From Amblyornis subalaris (Eukaryota; Chordata; Aves; Passeriformes; Ptilonorhynchidae): a DNA stretch of 64,000 nt. Where the stretch lies: positions 2,852,001 through 2,916,000 of the forward strand of contig JACAXG010000061.1 in assembly GCA_018881555.1 (NCBI GenBank). The letters are read 5' to 3'. The notes under the pieces were generated by a model. That model saw only the letters and a program-made list of their open reading frames with translations. It had not been told where the DNA came from and ran no database searches. The translations under genes were made by a program, and so were the position numbers. Positions within the stretch are counted from its first letter, which is position 1. Each line of letters opens with the position of its first letter. Shown piece by piece: positions 50,301 through 60,100 of this stretch.

Positions 50301-53300
50301 CAAAAAAAAGAAAAAGATGATGTATCTCACTACAAGAAATGCAGGTATCTCTTAATATTACATATGAGTCACAGTTCTCTAGGCTTCAAAACTTGCAGAG
50401 TCTAGTGTATCCAAAACTAAAGATTTGCAGTAAAATATTTGATTATAAGTTTGATAGATCAGATAGTTTTTATGATATAAAACTAATAGTCACCAGTGAA
50501 GATACGGTTGTGCTGAGTACATCATCTGGTAGGTGGAAATCAGAATAAAACTGGGTGTTAAGAAAAGTAAAACGTTTGTTGCCAGCAGGTTGAGGGGATG
50601 TGATCCTTCCTTTCTACTCAGCATTGGTGAGGCCACACCTAAATGTACTGGGTACCTCCCCAGTGCAAGAGAGACATGGGCATACAAAGGGGTTGAAGGC
50701 AGTGGAACATCTTTCCCATGAGAAAAAGCTGATGGAACTGGGATTGTTCAGCCTGGAGAAGAGAATGCTCAGGGCAATCTCATAAATGTGTACGAATACC
50801 TGAAGGGAGGGTGCAAAGAGGATGGAGCTTTTCAGAGTAGCCCAGTGACAGGGCAGGAGTCAACAAGCAACAACACAAGAGGTTCCCTCTGAACACTGGA
50901 AAACTCTTTCCACTGTGAGGGTGACTGAGCACTGGCACAGGTTGTCCAGAGAGGTTGTGGAGTCATCCTCCTTGGAGATACTCAGCAGTTGTCTGGATGT
51001 GGTGCTGGGCATTGAGGATGCCTTCCAGAGATACCTTCCAACCTCAACCATCCCGTGATTCTTTGAAAGCTCACTAGTTGTTAATCCCCCCTTCTGATAT
51101 TCTCCTTGGAAGTAAAAGTGAGAATCTGACCTCATGCTGTCGGTGGAGGCGTAACTATTTTATTCCCAAGCCAATTTAAAGCACAAAGTCTTGTATCAGA
51201 GTTACTGTCCTTTGAGTTCTGTTGATATGTAGCCAGCCTACTTAATTTTTTTTCTTANAGCTCTAACAGTGTATTAAATTTTTTTTGTACATTTCTCAAT
51301 GTAGAATTTGATCGTCATGAAATCCAGATATATGAGGAAGTAGCCAAAATGCCTCCTTTTCAGAGGAAAACACTGGTCTTGATTGGGGCCCAAGGAGTGG
51401 GGCGAAGAAGTTTGAAGAACAGGTTTATTGTACTGAATCCNACTAGATTTGGAACTACAGTGCCATGTAAGTTGTTAGCATTCCTATCGTAATATCATAC
51501 TTTGAGTCTGATTAACTGGAAGATACCTGATGATTATCCTAGTGATTCGATGTAGAAGTGATTTTGTCAGAGCATAAAAATTGTAGAGTGGGAAAACAAA
51601 AGGCTCTTTCTGTTTTCAGACAACTGAACTAACATATGACTATGAAAATATTTGTAACTAGCAGTTAAATGTTACTGATGCTGCAGAAGAGCAGTTTTTG
51701 TCTGTGCAGTATTTCAGTCTGTGGATTTCTTCAGTGTCAGTCGCCATCAGTAACTGAGGGGATTCCAGAAGTTCCTAGTAGCCTTCTGGAATGAACAGCC
51801 AGTGAAGTTTGTCTAAACTGCCTTTTAGTTTTCTACCTGTAGACTAGGCATTATAAATTGTAGCTTCTGCATTAGAAATGTAGGGAAAAGCAACAAACTT
51901 CGAATAAAACTGAAGTAAGTGTTTGTGATCTCCAAGACTTGTTTAACTATCTGATGTTTTAATATATCTAGCCTGAAGCACATGATCTTTCATTTTTTTC
52001 TCCCTATAAACAGCAGAAGAAACCCCTCCTCTACTGAAGTATATTTTCTTGCCTTTCTTTCAGATACTTTGCTCATTCATGTTTGTTTTTTAACTGCTCC
52101 CTCCTGTTTGACTGCTGACCAGAGAAGTCCAGTGTAGCGGCATTATTATTCTCCTGCCATGTGCTTTTCAGAATTTCAAAAACAGTCTGTTCCCTTCTGT
52201 TTCCAGTGGGCAAGAAGTAGATCTGATAATAACAGGGGAGGAGGGACAGGTCTGAAAGATGAGTTGTGCAAGATGAGAGAACCAGTCTCTCATTTGCTGA
52301 ATCTCTAACATAACTGTCCAGGGTACTAAGAATTGGTATGTGGAACTGATAACAAGGTTGACTTCTCAGTGTTACTTTTTAAAAGAAATCTCCTGGGAAT
52401 TTCTTATTTTATATTGGCAGAATAGTAAGAGACTTTTTATTGCTTCTAAAATTCTTATTCCTTTTTAAAAAGCCTTCAGAATTATTTCTCTAAAATGCTA
52501 TATAGATGCTTGAGTAAGTAATGCAACACAGTGTTAAAATGCTTTTACTTGGAGTTCTTGAACATTCTTCAAAGGCATAAAAGTTAACTTTTCCCAACCT
52601 GACAGTCTAATCATGCACATGCAGTACCTAGTTCATTGTATATAGAAGGTCTTCTCTACTTTAGATTTCAAGTGGGATAATCAGTAAACTTAGTTTCTTT
52701 TTCTTTGATTAGAAGAAAATTCTCCACACAAATTTGTGTGAGGGAGAAGCATGTTCTTGGTGTTGAGTTCTAATCCAACACATGGTGCTGTGCTTTTTCT
52801 TCAGTGTGGATAACTGAACTGTTAAATCATCTCCTGACTGTAAACTGTTAAAGCTCATTCTCCAAAATTCATGTCAAACTGATATATGATTTTTTTTAAT
52901 GTATTTTATTAACCACTATAGTTTTAATCTTTCTGTAGAATCTTGACTAAAACTAGATGTTCTAGTAGTATATTTATTTTTAACAGCTTCAGATGATCTT
53001 TTTTCCTGGAATTTGAGTTTTCTGTAATATTGAAGTAGATGGGAATTACTACAAGGGGAAGTTTGCTTTCCATTTGTATCACCAAGTTGCTCCAAGTGAT
53101 GATACGGATCCTACCAAAGGAATCCATTCACTGTTATGTTTAATATGTTCTAGAGTTCAAACCTAATTAGATAGAAGTAGCAGGTAGTTAATATGGCGAT
53201 TGGACAGCAAAGTCAATAATAATACAATATTATATTTTATTTTACTTCTAAATTTTTTTTCTACTTTTTTGCTTAAATAATGTCTGCACTGCACGCTAGC

Positions 53301-56300
53301 CAATACCAAAGGTAGTTGATAATGTTTTACTTAAATACTGGCTTTAATCATCCTACAGGGAATTTACCTTGCTTTAAGAGGGAAGTTGTCCTGGAAAGCA
53401 GAATTAGCTGCCCTCCACTACGATTCTGCTATGGTGGCTGGGCTGCTTCTGATATTTAAGCTAANTTTCTTTATAGCTAGCTCAGGTAATTCTACCTTGA
53501 ATAACAGGGCAAATACAGAGAGCAAAGGTTTGGAGATGGGATGGGGCAGATCTTGTTGTGTACTCAGCTATTTTCAGAAGTACATTTGGCATTTGAGAGT
53601 TAAACTTCCATTTGATTTCCAAGTCACTTAAGTAATTATTTTATTAAGTGAATAATTAAAAAGATTACGTGAATTAGTATTGTATATGGTGTGAAGGAGT
53701 AAGACAAAGGAAATAAGCAAATGGGTGGGTAAGCAACGTATAGGTAGGAGTAGAAACAAAGGGAACAGGAGAGACTGTGCTCAGTTTTAAAACTTACACT
53801 AGAATAATGAATGAACTTGTACGTGGAGCAATTACAGTTGTATATTAATGTGTATTATAGCCTCCCTAACTTAACAGGCAGTCCAGTCTCATATTTATAT
53901 TCCAAATGTAAAGATTCAGTTTACATTTTAAATTTTTTGTTTAGTTACTTCACGAAAGCCAAGGGATGATGAAAAAGATGGGCAAGCGTACAGATTTGTG
54001 TCACGAGCTGAAATGGAGACGGATATTAAAGCTGGCAGATACTTAGAGCATGGAGAATATGAAGGAAATCTTTATGGCACCAAAATTGATTCCATCCTTG
54101 AAGTTGTTCAGACAGGAAGGACCTGCATCTTGGACGTAAATCCACAGGTATATGATTTATAATATTACACTACAAATGTNGGAGTAAAATGTTGAAGAGG
54201 TGAAGAGGTATACCTTTAAATTTGAAGACTTCTTATCTGGTCTCAAGATTACAATTATCAACCGGATTCTTGTGTTTGTGGGACTTGGTTGGAATGAGTT
54301 AGAAAGATGGAAGAAACCCAGCTTAAATTCTGCATGAGAGAGGAGTCTCGCAGAGTAGTAAGTAATCTTTTTAGCCAAGGAAAGAATGATGCTGAACATT
54401 TCAAAAGGCAGTGTAGGAGTTTCTAAAATAGGAATAAGAATCTTGACTTCTGTGTTCCTGCCCATTGTAACAGATTAGTTTTGCAGTACTCCGTAAGTAA
54501 TGGGGACATGTGGTGAGTCATTCTCAAACTTTAAGGCTTTTTTTCTTTTTCTTTGCTTCTAGGCCCTGAAAATACTGAGGACTTCAGAATTCATGCCCTA
54601 TGTGGTGTTTATTGCTGCTCCAGAGTTGGAGACTTTGCGAGCTATGCACAAGGCTGTGGTAGATGCTGGAATTACAACCAAACTTCTCACTGTAAGCAGA
54701 TCATTTCTTATTTAGTTTGCTTTGAACAAGATGTTCTTAGATTTTTAAAAAATTCTTTACCTTTCATTTTAGATGGAATTTGTTCTGAAATTAATGTCTC
54801 TAAGGAAAGTTAAGTAAGACTTGCTGATTACCTAGTAGAAGTTAATCAAATACTATGTATAAGGAAGATTGCTTCTTAAAAATAGACCTCTTACAGAGAA
54901 GTGTTGATTACAGAAATTACTTGTTATTTACTTTGGGAAGTGTCACCTTTGATTATTTGCAGCAAATGGTAGATATTTCGTGATGGGAATTGTTCTTTTA
55001 TGCAGATATTTTTCTTTCACTTTCCCCATATTTTCCCCCTCCCCCCCCCAAATTTTTGTTCCAGTTTGTCTTATAATACATGTGTGCTTTAAAAATGGCA
55101 TCTGTAATGCTTGGGAAATATATTGCAGCTTGTGTCAAAAAAAGACAAAGCAAAAAACCTCACTAAACAAACCAACCAACCAAAAACCCTACACAGACAA
55201 CCAAGAATGCCGGTAGTCCTTGTTTTCACTGCTGCAGCAGCACATGCTGCACTGAGAATGGCTGTGAGCTGCCAGAATAGGAAGCGTTGAACAGCTTCTC
55301 TTCCCCGAAGTTCCTTGGATTTGTCATATGAAGTGAAGTGGCACATTTTGTTCATTAGATCTTCCCTCCTTTTCTGAGACACAGTGTGTGGCAAAGGAAA
55401 ATGAGACATGCTTCCTCCAATGCAGGAAATTATAAATACTCTGTGTGGGCATGAACTTTTCCAGCTGCAGGAGCAAAGCAAAAAAAGCCAGATTGAGCAG
55501 TTCAGCTTCCCCAACGGAGAAAAGCCGTGGTTTGCTGATGGCTCACAATAGTGCTGCAGCTTTGTAGGAATATCTTGAATAATGCTGACAGGACATTCAA
55601 AGCTATAAAATGGGGAGTGGGTTAGTATTTCCACTAAATGAATAATATAATTTTTAGTCATAGATTCTGGTTATTATGCATTCTAGTATCTCTGTGCATG
55701 CTCAGCCTCCTCTTTCCTGCCCCAAATGAACCCTGAATTTTGTGGTGCATATACAAGAAGGCAAGGTTAAAACTGTCCAGACAAGTATAAAAATAATTTC
55801 TTGCACTTCTAATATTTGATTCCCTAAGGGACATCCTTGCCTCTGTATTANTCCTTATAAATAATAAAGAGCATTGTTAAATTTCAAATACGCATGTATG
55901 TGTCTTTATGGATTCTGAATCACATCCATGCACATGGATATAGAGTATGATTTCCTACTTCATATTCCTGTGCTTCGTGAACAAATGAAAAACAGATGTC
56001 ATTTAAAGTATTACGGTCTGCTTGTTAGTGCATCTGGCTGTATTATTTCTAGCATCCTGAGCCATTCCATTACGAAAATTCTGGCTCCTGTGGTCATATA
56101 TGTCCTTAGCTCCTTCATTTACTGTGAAGGAAAGGCTGTTGACAAACTTGGTTTTTCATTTTGGCTTTTGTATTGACAACTGTATCAGGACTTAATAGTA
56201 TTAAAATAAATGCTTTAAAGGGGGACAAATCTCATAACTGCTTACAAAAAGAATTGCTGTTGTGCAGAAATGGTGAAATTTTTAAGAATGTAGGACTAAC

Positions 56301-57160
56301 AAAACACAAGAACATGCTCAGAGGCACTTTATAAAGGCTTCATAATGTAAGAATATAAATTTCCTGCCTATCTTGCAACTTGTGTCAGGACTACAATAAT
56401 GCAGCAGTAGCTTACAAATGAGGAACTGATATCAGGTGAACAAGGTTGAAATGTCTCTAAAAGCCATAAGGTATTCTAGAGCTTTATTGTGCTAGAAATT
56501 GTCTTTCATTTCATACTCATTTAAAATCTTGGATTCTTGGTACTTTCTGTGGAAATAAAAGGGGCACAAATATATTTACAAAACTTATTGTCTCAGTCAT
56601 TCCTAAAGCATTAATTTTACTCTTGTTGGATCATCAGTTGCGCATACAAAGTGATTACCTGCCTGTTGCGCACACCAGCCCAAGTTCACATGCTTCTATT
56701 GATTTTCCTCAAAATTGCAAGATTGACAAACATTTGCTTGCCATATTTAACATTATTGACACAGCTCTTTCAGCACTTTCAATGTATTTTAGCTAAAGTT
56801 CTGTGTGATTTTACTATAAATGAAAACTTTCCTTATTTTAAAAATACCTTCAGTATCTAGCTTTAAATAGTTAGTTGTAGTACTGAAGGGATCTTCTTCT
56901 GTATCTATAAGGATTTGCTAAGTCTTACCTTTAAATCTTTAGTAAGATTTAGATTTAGTCATCCTTAAAAATCTCTTTCACAGGACACTGATTTGAAAAA
57001 AACAGTGGATGAAAGTGCCCGGATCCAGAGAGCCTACAACCACTACTTTGACCTGACCATTGTAAATGACAATCTGGACAAGGCCTTCGAGAAGCTGCAA
57101 ACAGCCATCGAGAGACTGAGGCTGGAGCCACAGTGGGTTCCCATCAGCTGGGTCTATTGA
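32184..57160 (+). CDS. PALS2: PALS2 (MPP6), MAGUK scaffold protein, 540 aa, eleven coding exons
   Basis: The spliced coding sequence joins 32184-32300, 37110-37262, 45472-45624, 46150-46377, 47550-47681, 49636-49735, 50276-50344, 51305-51466, 53945-54147, 54563-54691 and 56984-57160. All introns are GT-AG and the frame is open to the TGA. I recognise the protein as PALS2/MPP6 from its near-identity to the mammalian protein over its whole length. Domains by residue: paired L27 about 1-107, PDZ about 127-207, SH3 about 217-285, basic HOOK with five lysines at 304-308, guanylate-kinase-like about 338-525. The P-loop-like GAQGVGRRS (345-353) lacks the lysine of active GMP kinases, so the domain should bind proteins rather than catalyse. 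From family knowledge, it is a cytoplasmic scaffold at membranes and junctions that pairs with other L27 proteins such as LIN7. It is intact. MPP2 and MPP5 are the closest alternatives; the sequence fits PALS2 better. Confidence 0.97.
34260..34680 (-). mobile_element. CR1 LINE fragment, 5'-truncated
   Basis: Read on the minus strand it ends in the CR1 3' signature: the + strand begins GAATCACAGAGTAGTTTGGG, then aaaggtcatctt, ccctgcagtgagcaggg and catcttcaactggatcagg, and further in reaches the tcttctcttctccaga block. It is clearly diverged from a CR1 consensus and differs in detail from the copy at 36.05 kb, so probably an older or different subfamily. It lies antisense to PALS2, the orientation best tolerated in introns. 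No intact reading frame remains. Confidence 0.85.
36053..36625 (-). mobile_element. CR1 LINE fragment, 5'-truncated
   Basis: The + strand shows the reverse complement of the avian CR1 tail: AGAATCACGGATGGTTGAGG, ttggaagggacctctgg, the small palindrome ccctgctcaagcaggg, then the gactccatcttctctgggcaacctgtgcc block and gtggcctcaccagtgctgag. The terminal 8-base motif is attcttTG-like. About 570 bases survive. An internal stretch after 'gtgctgagta' seems to be missing compared with the consensus I remember. Open frames here are fragments of transposon sequence, not host genes. Confidence 0.92.
37110..37262 (+). CDS. PALS2: PALS2 exon 3: second L27 (residues 40-90)
   Basis: Bounded by ATCTTGCAG and CAG then GTGACA, 153 bases, phase 0 at both ends. 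It encodes AHERLEDS ... KEPHFQ. The helical, acidic and leucine-rich pattern is the end of L27-1 and most of L27-2, which mediate pairing with partner L27 proteins. Confidence 0.95.
39130..40450 (-). mobile_element. ancient CR1 LINE relic, including reverse-transcriptase region
   Basis: Both flanks of the younger insertion resemble, on the minus strand, an old amniote CR1. At 39130-39370 there are ccatgagcttattcagttg, ttgaacccatgta, ccccttgttcttgtgta and ttcgtgattcgagagacctc. At about 40165-40210 the minus strand retains the remains of the ttgattt..aaggccttt block that encodes RT motif A (LDFxKAFD), and at 40240-40330 the aagcatgacttgct ... catattgatgctt block follows. Many stops and indels show it is long dead. 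The ends are approximate. Confidence 0.65.
39490..39720 (-). mobile_element. CR1 LINE fragment nested in the older CR1
   Basis: The + strand begins GGATAGAATAGTTCAGTTGG, aagggacctacagtgatcatccagtcc, continues through ggcatcgaccacctctctagg and cagtgtttgaccaccctttc, and stops near 39720. This is a 5'-truncated CR1 tail on the minus strand. It interrupts the older relic on either side, so it is the younger insertion. Confidence 0.85.
42460..42490. repeat. imperfect (GATA/TATAGA)n tract
   Basis: Repeated TATAGATA units with one N at 42483. A short simple repeat in intron 3. Confidence 0.75.
44585..44678 (-). mobile_element. short CR1 LINE 3' end
   Basis: The + strand reads ATAGAACCACTGAATGGTTT, gggttggaagggacct, gatcccccaccatgggcaggg, acaccttccactag and then leaves the family. 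About 90 bases of CR1 tail survive, severely 5'-truncated, on the minus strand. Confidence 0.88.
45472..45624 (+). CDS. PALS2: PALS2 exon 4: L27-PDZ linker and start of PDZ (residues 91-141)
   Basis: Bounded by TTCCTTTGCAG and CTG then GTAAGT, 153 bases, phase 0. It encodes the end of L27-2 ([14 protein letters not shown]), a serine/proline/asparagine-rich linker (residues 105-121) and the first PDZ strand ([17 protein letters not shown]). The intron that follows cuts the PDZ ligand-binding loop between PL and GVTF. Confidence 0.96.
45625..46149 (+). other. PALS2: PALS2 intron 4
   Basis: 525 bases, GTAAGT to CCTCTTTCAG. Nothing notable seen. Confidence 0.9.
46150..46377 (+). CDS. PALS2: PALS2 exon 5: main part of PDZ (residues 142-217)
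   Basis: Bounded by CTCTTTCAG and CAG then GTCAGT, 228 bases, phase 0. It encodes [10 protein letters not shown], the [15 protein letters not shown] core, the EVNGHEV strand and the ELQELLKN helix of the PDZ domain, then the short linker to SH3. The binding loop is PLGVTF, matching the GLGF-type loop of MAGUK PDZ domains. Confidence 0.97.
46378..47549 (+). other. PALS2: PALS2 intron 5
   Basis: 1.2 kb, GTCAGT to ACATTTCAG. No repeat family or gene seen. Confidence 0.9.
47550..47681 (+). CDS. PALS2: PALS2 exon 6: first part of SH3 (residues 218-261)
   Basis: Bounded by ACATTTCAG and CAG then GTGGGT, 132 bases, phase 0. It encodes [14 protein letters not shown], where FDYNPYND is the ALYDY-like stretch, and ends at EDPNWWQ with the SH3 tryptophan pair. 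The long insertion after FDYNPYND is typical of MAGUK SH3 domains. Confidence 0.96.
47682..49635 (+). other. PALS2: PALS2 intron 6
   Basis: 1.95 kb, GTGGGT to the polypyrimidine tract tttttttttcccag. No recognised repeat or gene. Confidence 0.9.
49636..49735 (+). CDS. PALS2: PALS2 exon 7: end of SH3 (residues 262-294)
   Basis: 100 bases, starting phase 0 and ending after the first base of codon 295. It encodes [20 protein letters not shown] (the last SH3 strands, GLIPS) and then [10 protein letters not shown] leading to HOOK. N at 49668 is the third base of a GGN glycine codon, so the residue is certain. Confidence 0.95.
49736..50275 (+). other. PALS2: PALS2 intron 7
   Basis: 540 bases, GTGAGA to AATTTTAG, with N bases at 49863, 50081 and 50186. 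Nothing else notable. Confidence 0.9.
50276..50344 (+). CDS. PALS2: PALS2 exon 8: basic HOOK segment (residues 295-317)
   Basis: 69 bases, a multiple of three, entering after base 1 of codon 295 and leaving after base 1 of codon 318. It encodes PFCGTISS, five lysines (304-308) and MMYLTTRNA. The basic run lies in the HOOK region between SH3 and GUK, which in related MAGUKs binds protein 4.1 or calmodulin. Because length and phase are neutral, skipping would keep the frame. Confidence 0.95.
50345..51304 (+). other. PALS2: PALS2 intron 8
   Basis: 960 bases, GTATCT to CTCAATGTAG. A sense-strand CR1 of about 500 bases fills over half of it, so the intron was much shorter before the insertion. 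Confidence 0.9.
50560..51066 (+). mobile_element. CR1 LINE fragment, sense to PALS2
   Basis: It shows ctcagcattggtgaggccac, cagcctggagaagagaatgc, gtgactgagcactggcacagg, agaggttgtggagtc and ends with ccttccaacctcaaccatcc and cgtgattctttga, the CR1 3' end. Near 51010 the usual segment carrying the ctgcttgagcaggg palindrome is absent, an internal deletion of roughly 35-45 bases compared with the copy at 36.05 kb. The 5' edge is approximate. It ends about 240 bases before exon 9. Confidence 0.9.
51305..51466 (+). CDS. PALS2: PALS2 exon 9: start of guanylate-kinase-like domain (residues 318-371)
   Basis: 162 bases, entering after base 1 of codon 318 and leaving after base 1 of codon 372, donor CAT then GTAAGT. 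It encodes [20 protein letters not shown], then [19 protein letters not shown], the degenerate P-loop, and TRFGTTVP. N at 51441 is the third base of a CCN proline codon, so the residue is certain. Confidence 0.96.
51467..53944 (+). other. PALS2: PALS2 intron 9
   Basis: 2.5 kb, GTAAGT to TTTTTGTTTAG. AT-rich, no recognised repeat family, gene or RNA gene. Confidence 0.9.
53945..54147 (+). CDS. PALS2: PALS2 exon 10: GUK, GMP-binding-like region (residues 372-439)
   Basis: 203 bases, entering after base 1 of codon 372 and ending in phase 0. It encodes [19 protein letters not shown], then [16 protein letters not shown] and ILDVNPQ. These match the GMP-binding lobe of guanylate kinases (SRxxRxxExxGxxYxFV), which the family uses as a protein-binding surface. 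Confidence 0.97.
54148..54562 (+). other. PALS2: PALS2 intron 10
   Basis: 415 bases, GTATAT to TTGCTTCTAG; N at 54180. Nothing else notable. Confidence 0.9.
54563..54691 (+). CDS. PALS2: PALS2 exon 11: GUK (residues 440-482)
   Basis: 129 bases, phase 0 at both ends, donor ACT then GTAAGC. It encodes [20 protein letters not shown] and the [10 protein letters not shown] helix. Confidence 0.96.
54692..56983 (+). other. PALS2: PALS2 intron 11
   Basis: 2.3 kb, GTAAGC to TCTTTCACAG. It has a C-rich low-complexity patch at 55035-55055 and an A/C-rich patch at 55130-55200. No CR1 or gene is recognised. A minus-strand open frame of 190 codons (55089-55661) has no recognisable domain. Confidence 0.85.
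56984..57160 (+). CDS. PALS2: PALS2 exon 12: end of GUK and C-terminus (residues 483-540)
   Basis: Starts after TCTTTCACAG and ends with TGA at 57158-57160. It encodes [20 protein letters not shown], then [18 protein letters not shown], and the C-terminal [11 protein letters not shown] shared by p55-type MAGUKs. The exon is more GC-rich in third codon positions than the exons before it. Confidence 0.97.
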   Translation, partial: DTDLKKTVDESARIQRAYNHYFDLTIVNDNLDKAFEKLQTAIERLRLEPQWVPISWVY

Positions 57161-57187
57161 GGTGTTTCAACAGCAGCTTAAGTAACA

Positions 57188-57193
57188 AATAAA
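57188..57193 (+). terminator. possible proximal polyadenylation signal
   Basis: AATAAA 28 bases after the stop codon. The following 40 bases lack a strong GU-rich element, so use would probably be weak. It would give a very short 3'UTR. Confidence 0.3.
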
Positions 57194-60100
57194 GGCAACA
57201 GCAGCAAATGTGACGTGTAGATACCGATGATAACTACAGCACCTGTGCATTTTTACTCTGTGTATATTCAAAAGTACACTGTTCTGAATTTTTATAAAAA
57301 TGTTGAAGAGAAAGTGTACTTAAATATGTAATTTATTTTAATTTTTCTAACTTTTTACAGATAACCTTTCTATTCATATCACATGAAGGAAATGCGTTTA
57401 AGCATTTTTCTATGTTTTGATTTAGTACCTTTGCCTTTTTCATCTAAGAAACTTTCAGTCATTCACTTCAACATTTACATCTTGGTCTTACATTTTCACT
57501 GTGATTAAAAAAAGGATACTTGAAACAATTTTTGTAAAATTTGTTAATGTCAGTGTTTAACTGATCAAAAGTCTATAGCTCTTATTAGGAAAGAACACTA
57601 ATTTCTTTGGGGTTGTTTTCTTCTTTAAAAAACAATAATTTCATGGGAGCAGAATTTTAAATATTAAAAGCAGCAACAAACACACAGGTCCATTGCTCCA
57701 GCTTCTCTCAGCTTAATGTTGGTGCATTCCTGATGTTTCTCAAGTTCTTGATATCTCTTGATTTAGATAACTTTTGTGTAGGTTCCCTTATATTTGTCTC
57801 CTAAAATAACATAGAGCAATACCTTGCAAGCTGCTTATTAGGCTTTGTTGGAAGCCAACCTGTTAACCCATTACAGTTGCAGTACTGACATTAGAAAGTC
57901 ATATGCAAGGTAATGCAGTGCAATTCGAATAATTGTGGAGTAGCTTGAGAGAGAACCTGATAATGTGGAGCCTTGTAGGTGACGAAGTTTAGGACTATTT
58001 ATTCACACTTGTGAAAAACACATTGCTTAAAAAAAAAAGGCATTTTCTTTTCTTAGGACATTGTTCTGTATTTGTGTAGTGATCTGTGGCTTCATTTCCT
58101 GTGATGTCTAGCTGGGTTCTAAATTATCTTTTAAATATTTGTGTGTGATCAACTGCTGTATTTTATGAGTGTTGTGTAATGGCATTTCTGTGCTTTTTCT
58201 TACTTTTTTTTAATTTCATTTTTCATTAGATAGCTTGTGAATTGGAAGCTTACTGCTAAAAAGCAATGTTGTTTATAAGTTTTTTGTTTTACAACATATT
58301 CCTCTTTTAGTGATGATTCTCGCTTCAGTAGGCTCATTGATATAATTCATATTAGGTTCAGGTTCATCAATCAAAACTTAGGCTGATGTAAATTTCTGCT
58401 TAATGAGAACAGAAGGAAAATACAGCTTGTTGCTCAGATGAGCTCTTGTGACCATGTTTGATATGACAATGTCAGCTGTTGTATNTAGTCACATTCACCA
58501 TCACATACTGGGTTAGGTGTCTAAACTGAAGTCATCTATTTAATTTCTCTTCCATCTGGTGACAGGCACCTGGCTTCTGAATTCTTTTTCAACACCAAAG
58601 TGTGACAAAGAATGCTATCAAAAGGCATCTTCCTCAGAACTATTTCTGGAGGAAGACAGGCTTAGACACTGTAAAACAGCATTGCTTCCTGGGGCTCTCA
58701 GAAGACTTTTATGTGCACAAGGAAAAGAAAAAATGGAGTTGATGCAGGACAGGAAAACTGTTTAAAAAAAAAACCTCAAAGCACCCATATACAACAGGTG
58801 GTTTTTACACAGCCTGTAAAGTTGGTTGTTGTGGGGGAAAAGGGGCAGAGGGGACTTGAAATCCCAGTGTGTGTGGAAAATGTTAGTCAGACTTGTGTAT
58901 AGCACAGGAGGTCTTTGTGGCTCTTAGTAATGAGATTTCAGTCTTTTAGAGGGAATATGAAATTCTCTAAGGAAAATTTGTACCACTACTTTGTTTTATT
59001 GTTATGCTTTCCAGGATGTGTTTTCTCTGGTTTTGTTTAAGTTTGGCAGAGCTTTTAAATGTGGCACCAGCATGGGACTTTTAGTTTCCTTTCCCAGGAG
59101 ACTTGTTCTGTGATCCTATTGCTCAAAGGGTGCTTTGAGAAGTGGATCGAGTGTTGTGTGTAGCAGCAAATGATAGCAGGGCTGTTGCTTGGCTATTTCA
59201 GTGGTTTGCTTTTGGCACTCTGTGCTGAACATGACTGAGCTGTGTTTGTGTACTGTGTCATAGGAGACCTCCATATGCTGTAAATAAGATGTTGCTGTCT
59301 GGACAGTTATGCCTTTTCATTATGATTTAGAAAAATACTTTTATTTGTGATGCCAAAAGTGGGCTGAGTTCACTCTTTCCTAATGAATGGAATGAAAAGA
59401 TTCTTCAGTTTACACACCACAGTACTTCAGATTGCAAACATCACTTATTTTCGTTTTTTTTCCATACATTTACTGAACCAAACACATGAAACACAGACAC
59501 CAAGGTTTAGTCAGGAAAGCCTCTCTCTGTTCCTTCTGTTTACATCCCTGGGAGAGTACTGTCAGGAGAGTCTCCTTAGCAGTCTCCAAAACAGCCACGT
59601 ATTTGCTAAAGCCCAAAGCTTTAGTGTTGCTACAGGTTCACACTGCATGCTTAAATCAGGCAGTGGAGCCTGGTGGCTGAGCATTGGGGGGTGATGGTGT
59701 AGATGGCAGTGAGCAGTGCAAGTCTAAGCAATAAGAGAAGATGGCTTGCTTGGGTTGGCACAAAGATCATATCTAAGCATGTGCAGGTTTGACTTGGATG
59801 TCTGCATGCTGGGTTGTGGGGGGGCAAACAGCCCAAGGCCAAACACCACACTCCTTGCATCTGTTTGTTAAATCTGGAGAGTTCACATTGGCGTGTTTAA
59901 TGGTGAGAGGGTGAGAGAGGTTGGTTTGTTTCTTTCAGTGGTGGGGTTTGGTTTTGGTTTTTAGCAAAATCAAATTTTCATCAGATACTCTGCCTAGTTT
60001 GTCACTACCTGGTAGGATGACTGGAATGACAATAACAGTTACTTTTTTTGAAAAAGAATATTCTTGGAGGTTCTTAAAATGCTGGTGTCACTTCAGTCAC

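Noticed and set aside
50490..51135. Open frames on both strands in intron 8
   Set aside because: They are translations of the sense CR1 fragment and its complement.
54553..54813. 86-codon open frame over exon 11
   Set aside because: It is in a different frame from the one that encodes the GUK sequence; the real exon is 54563-54691.
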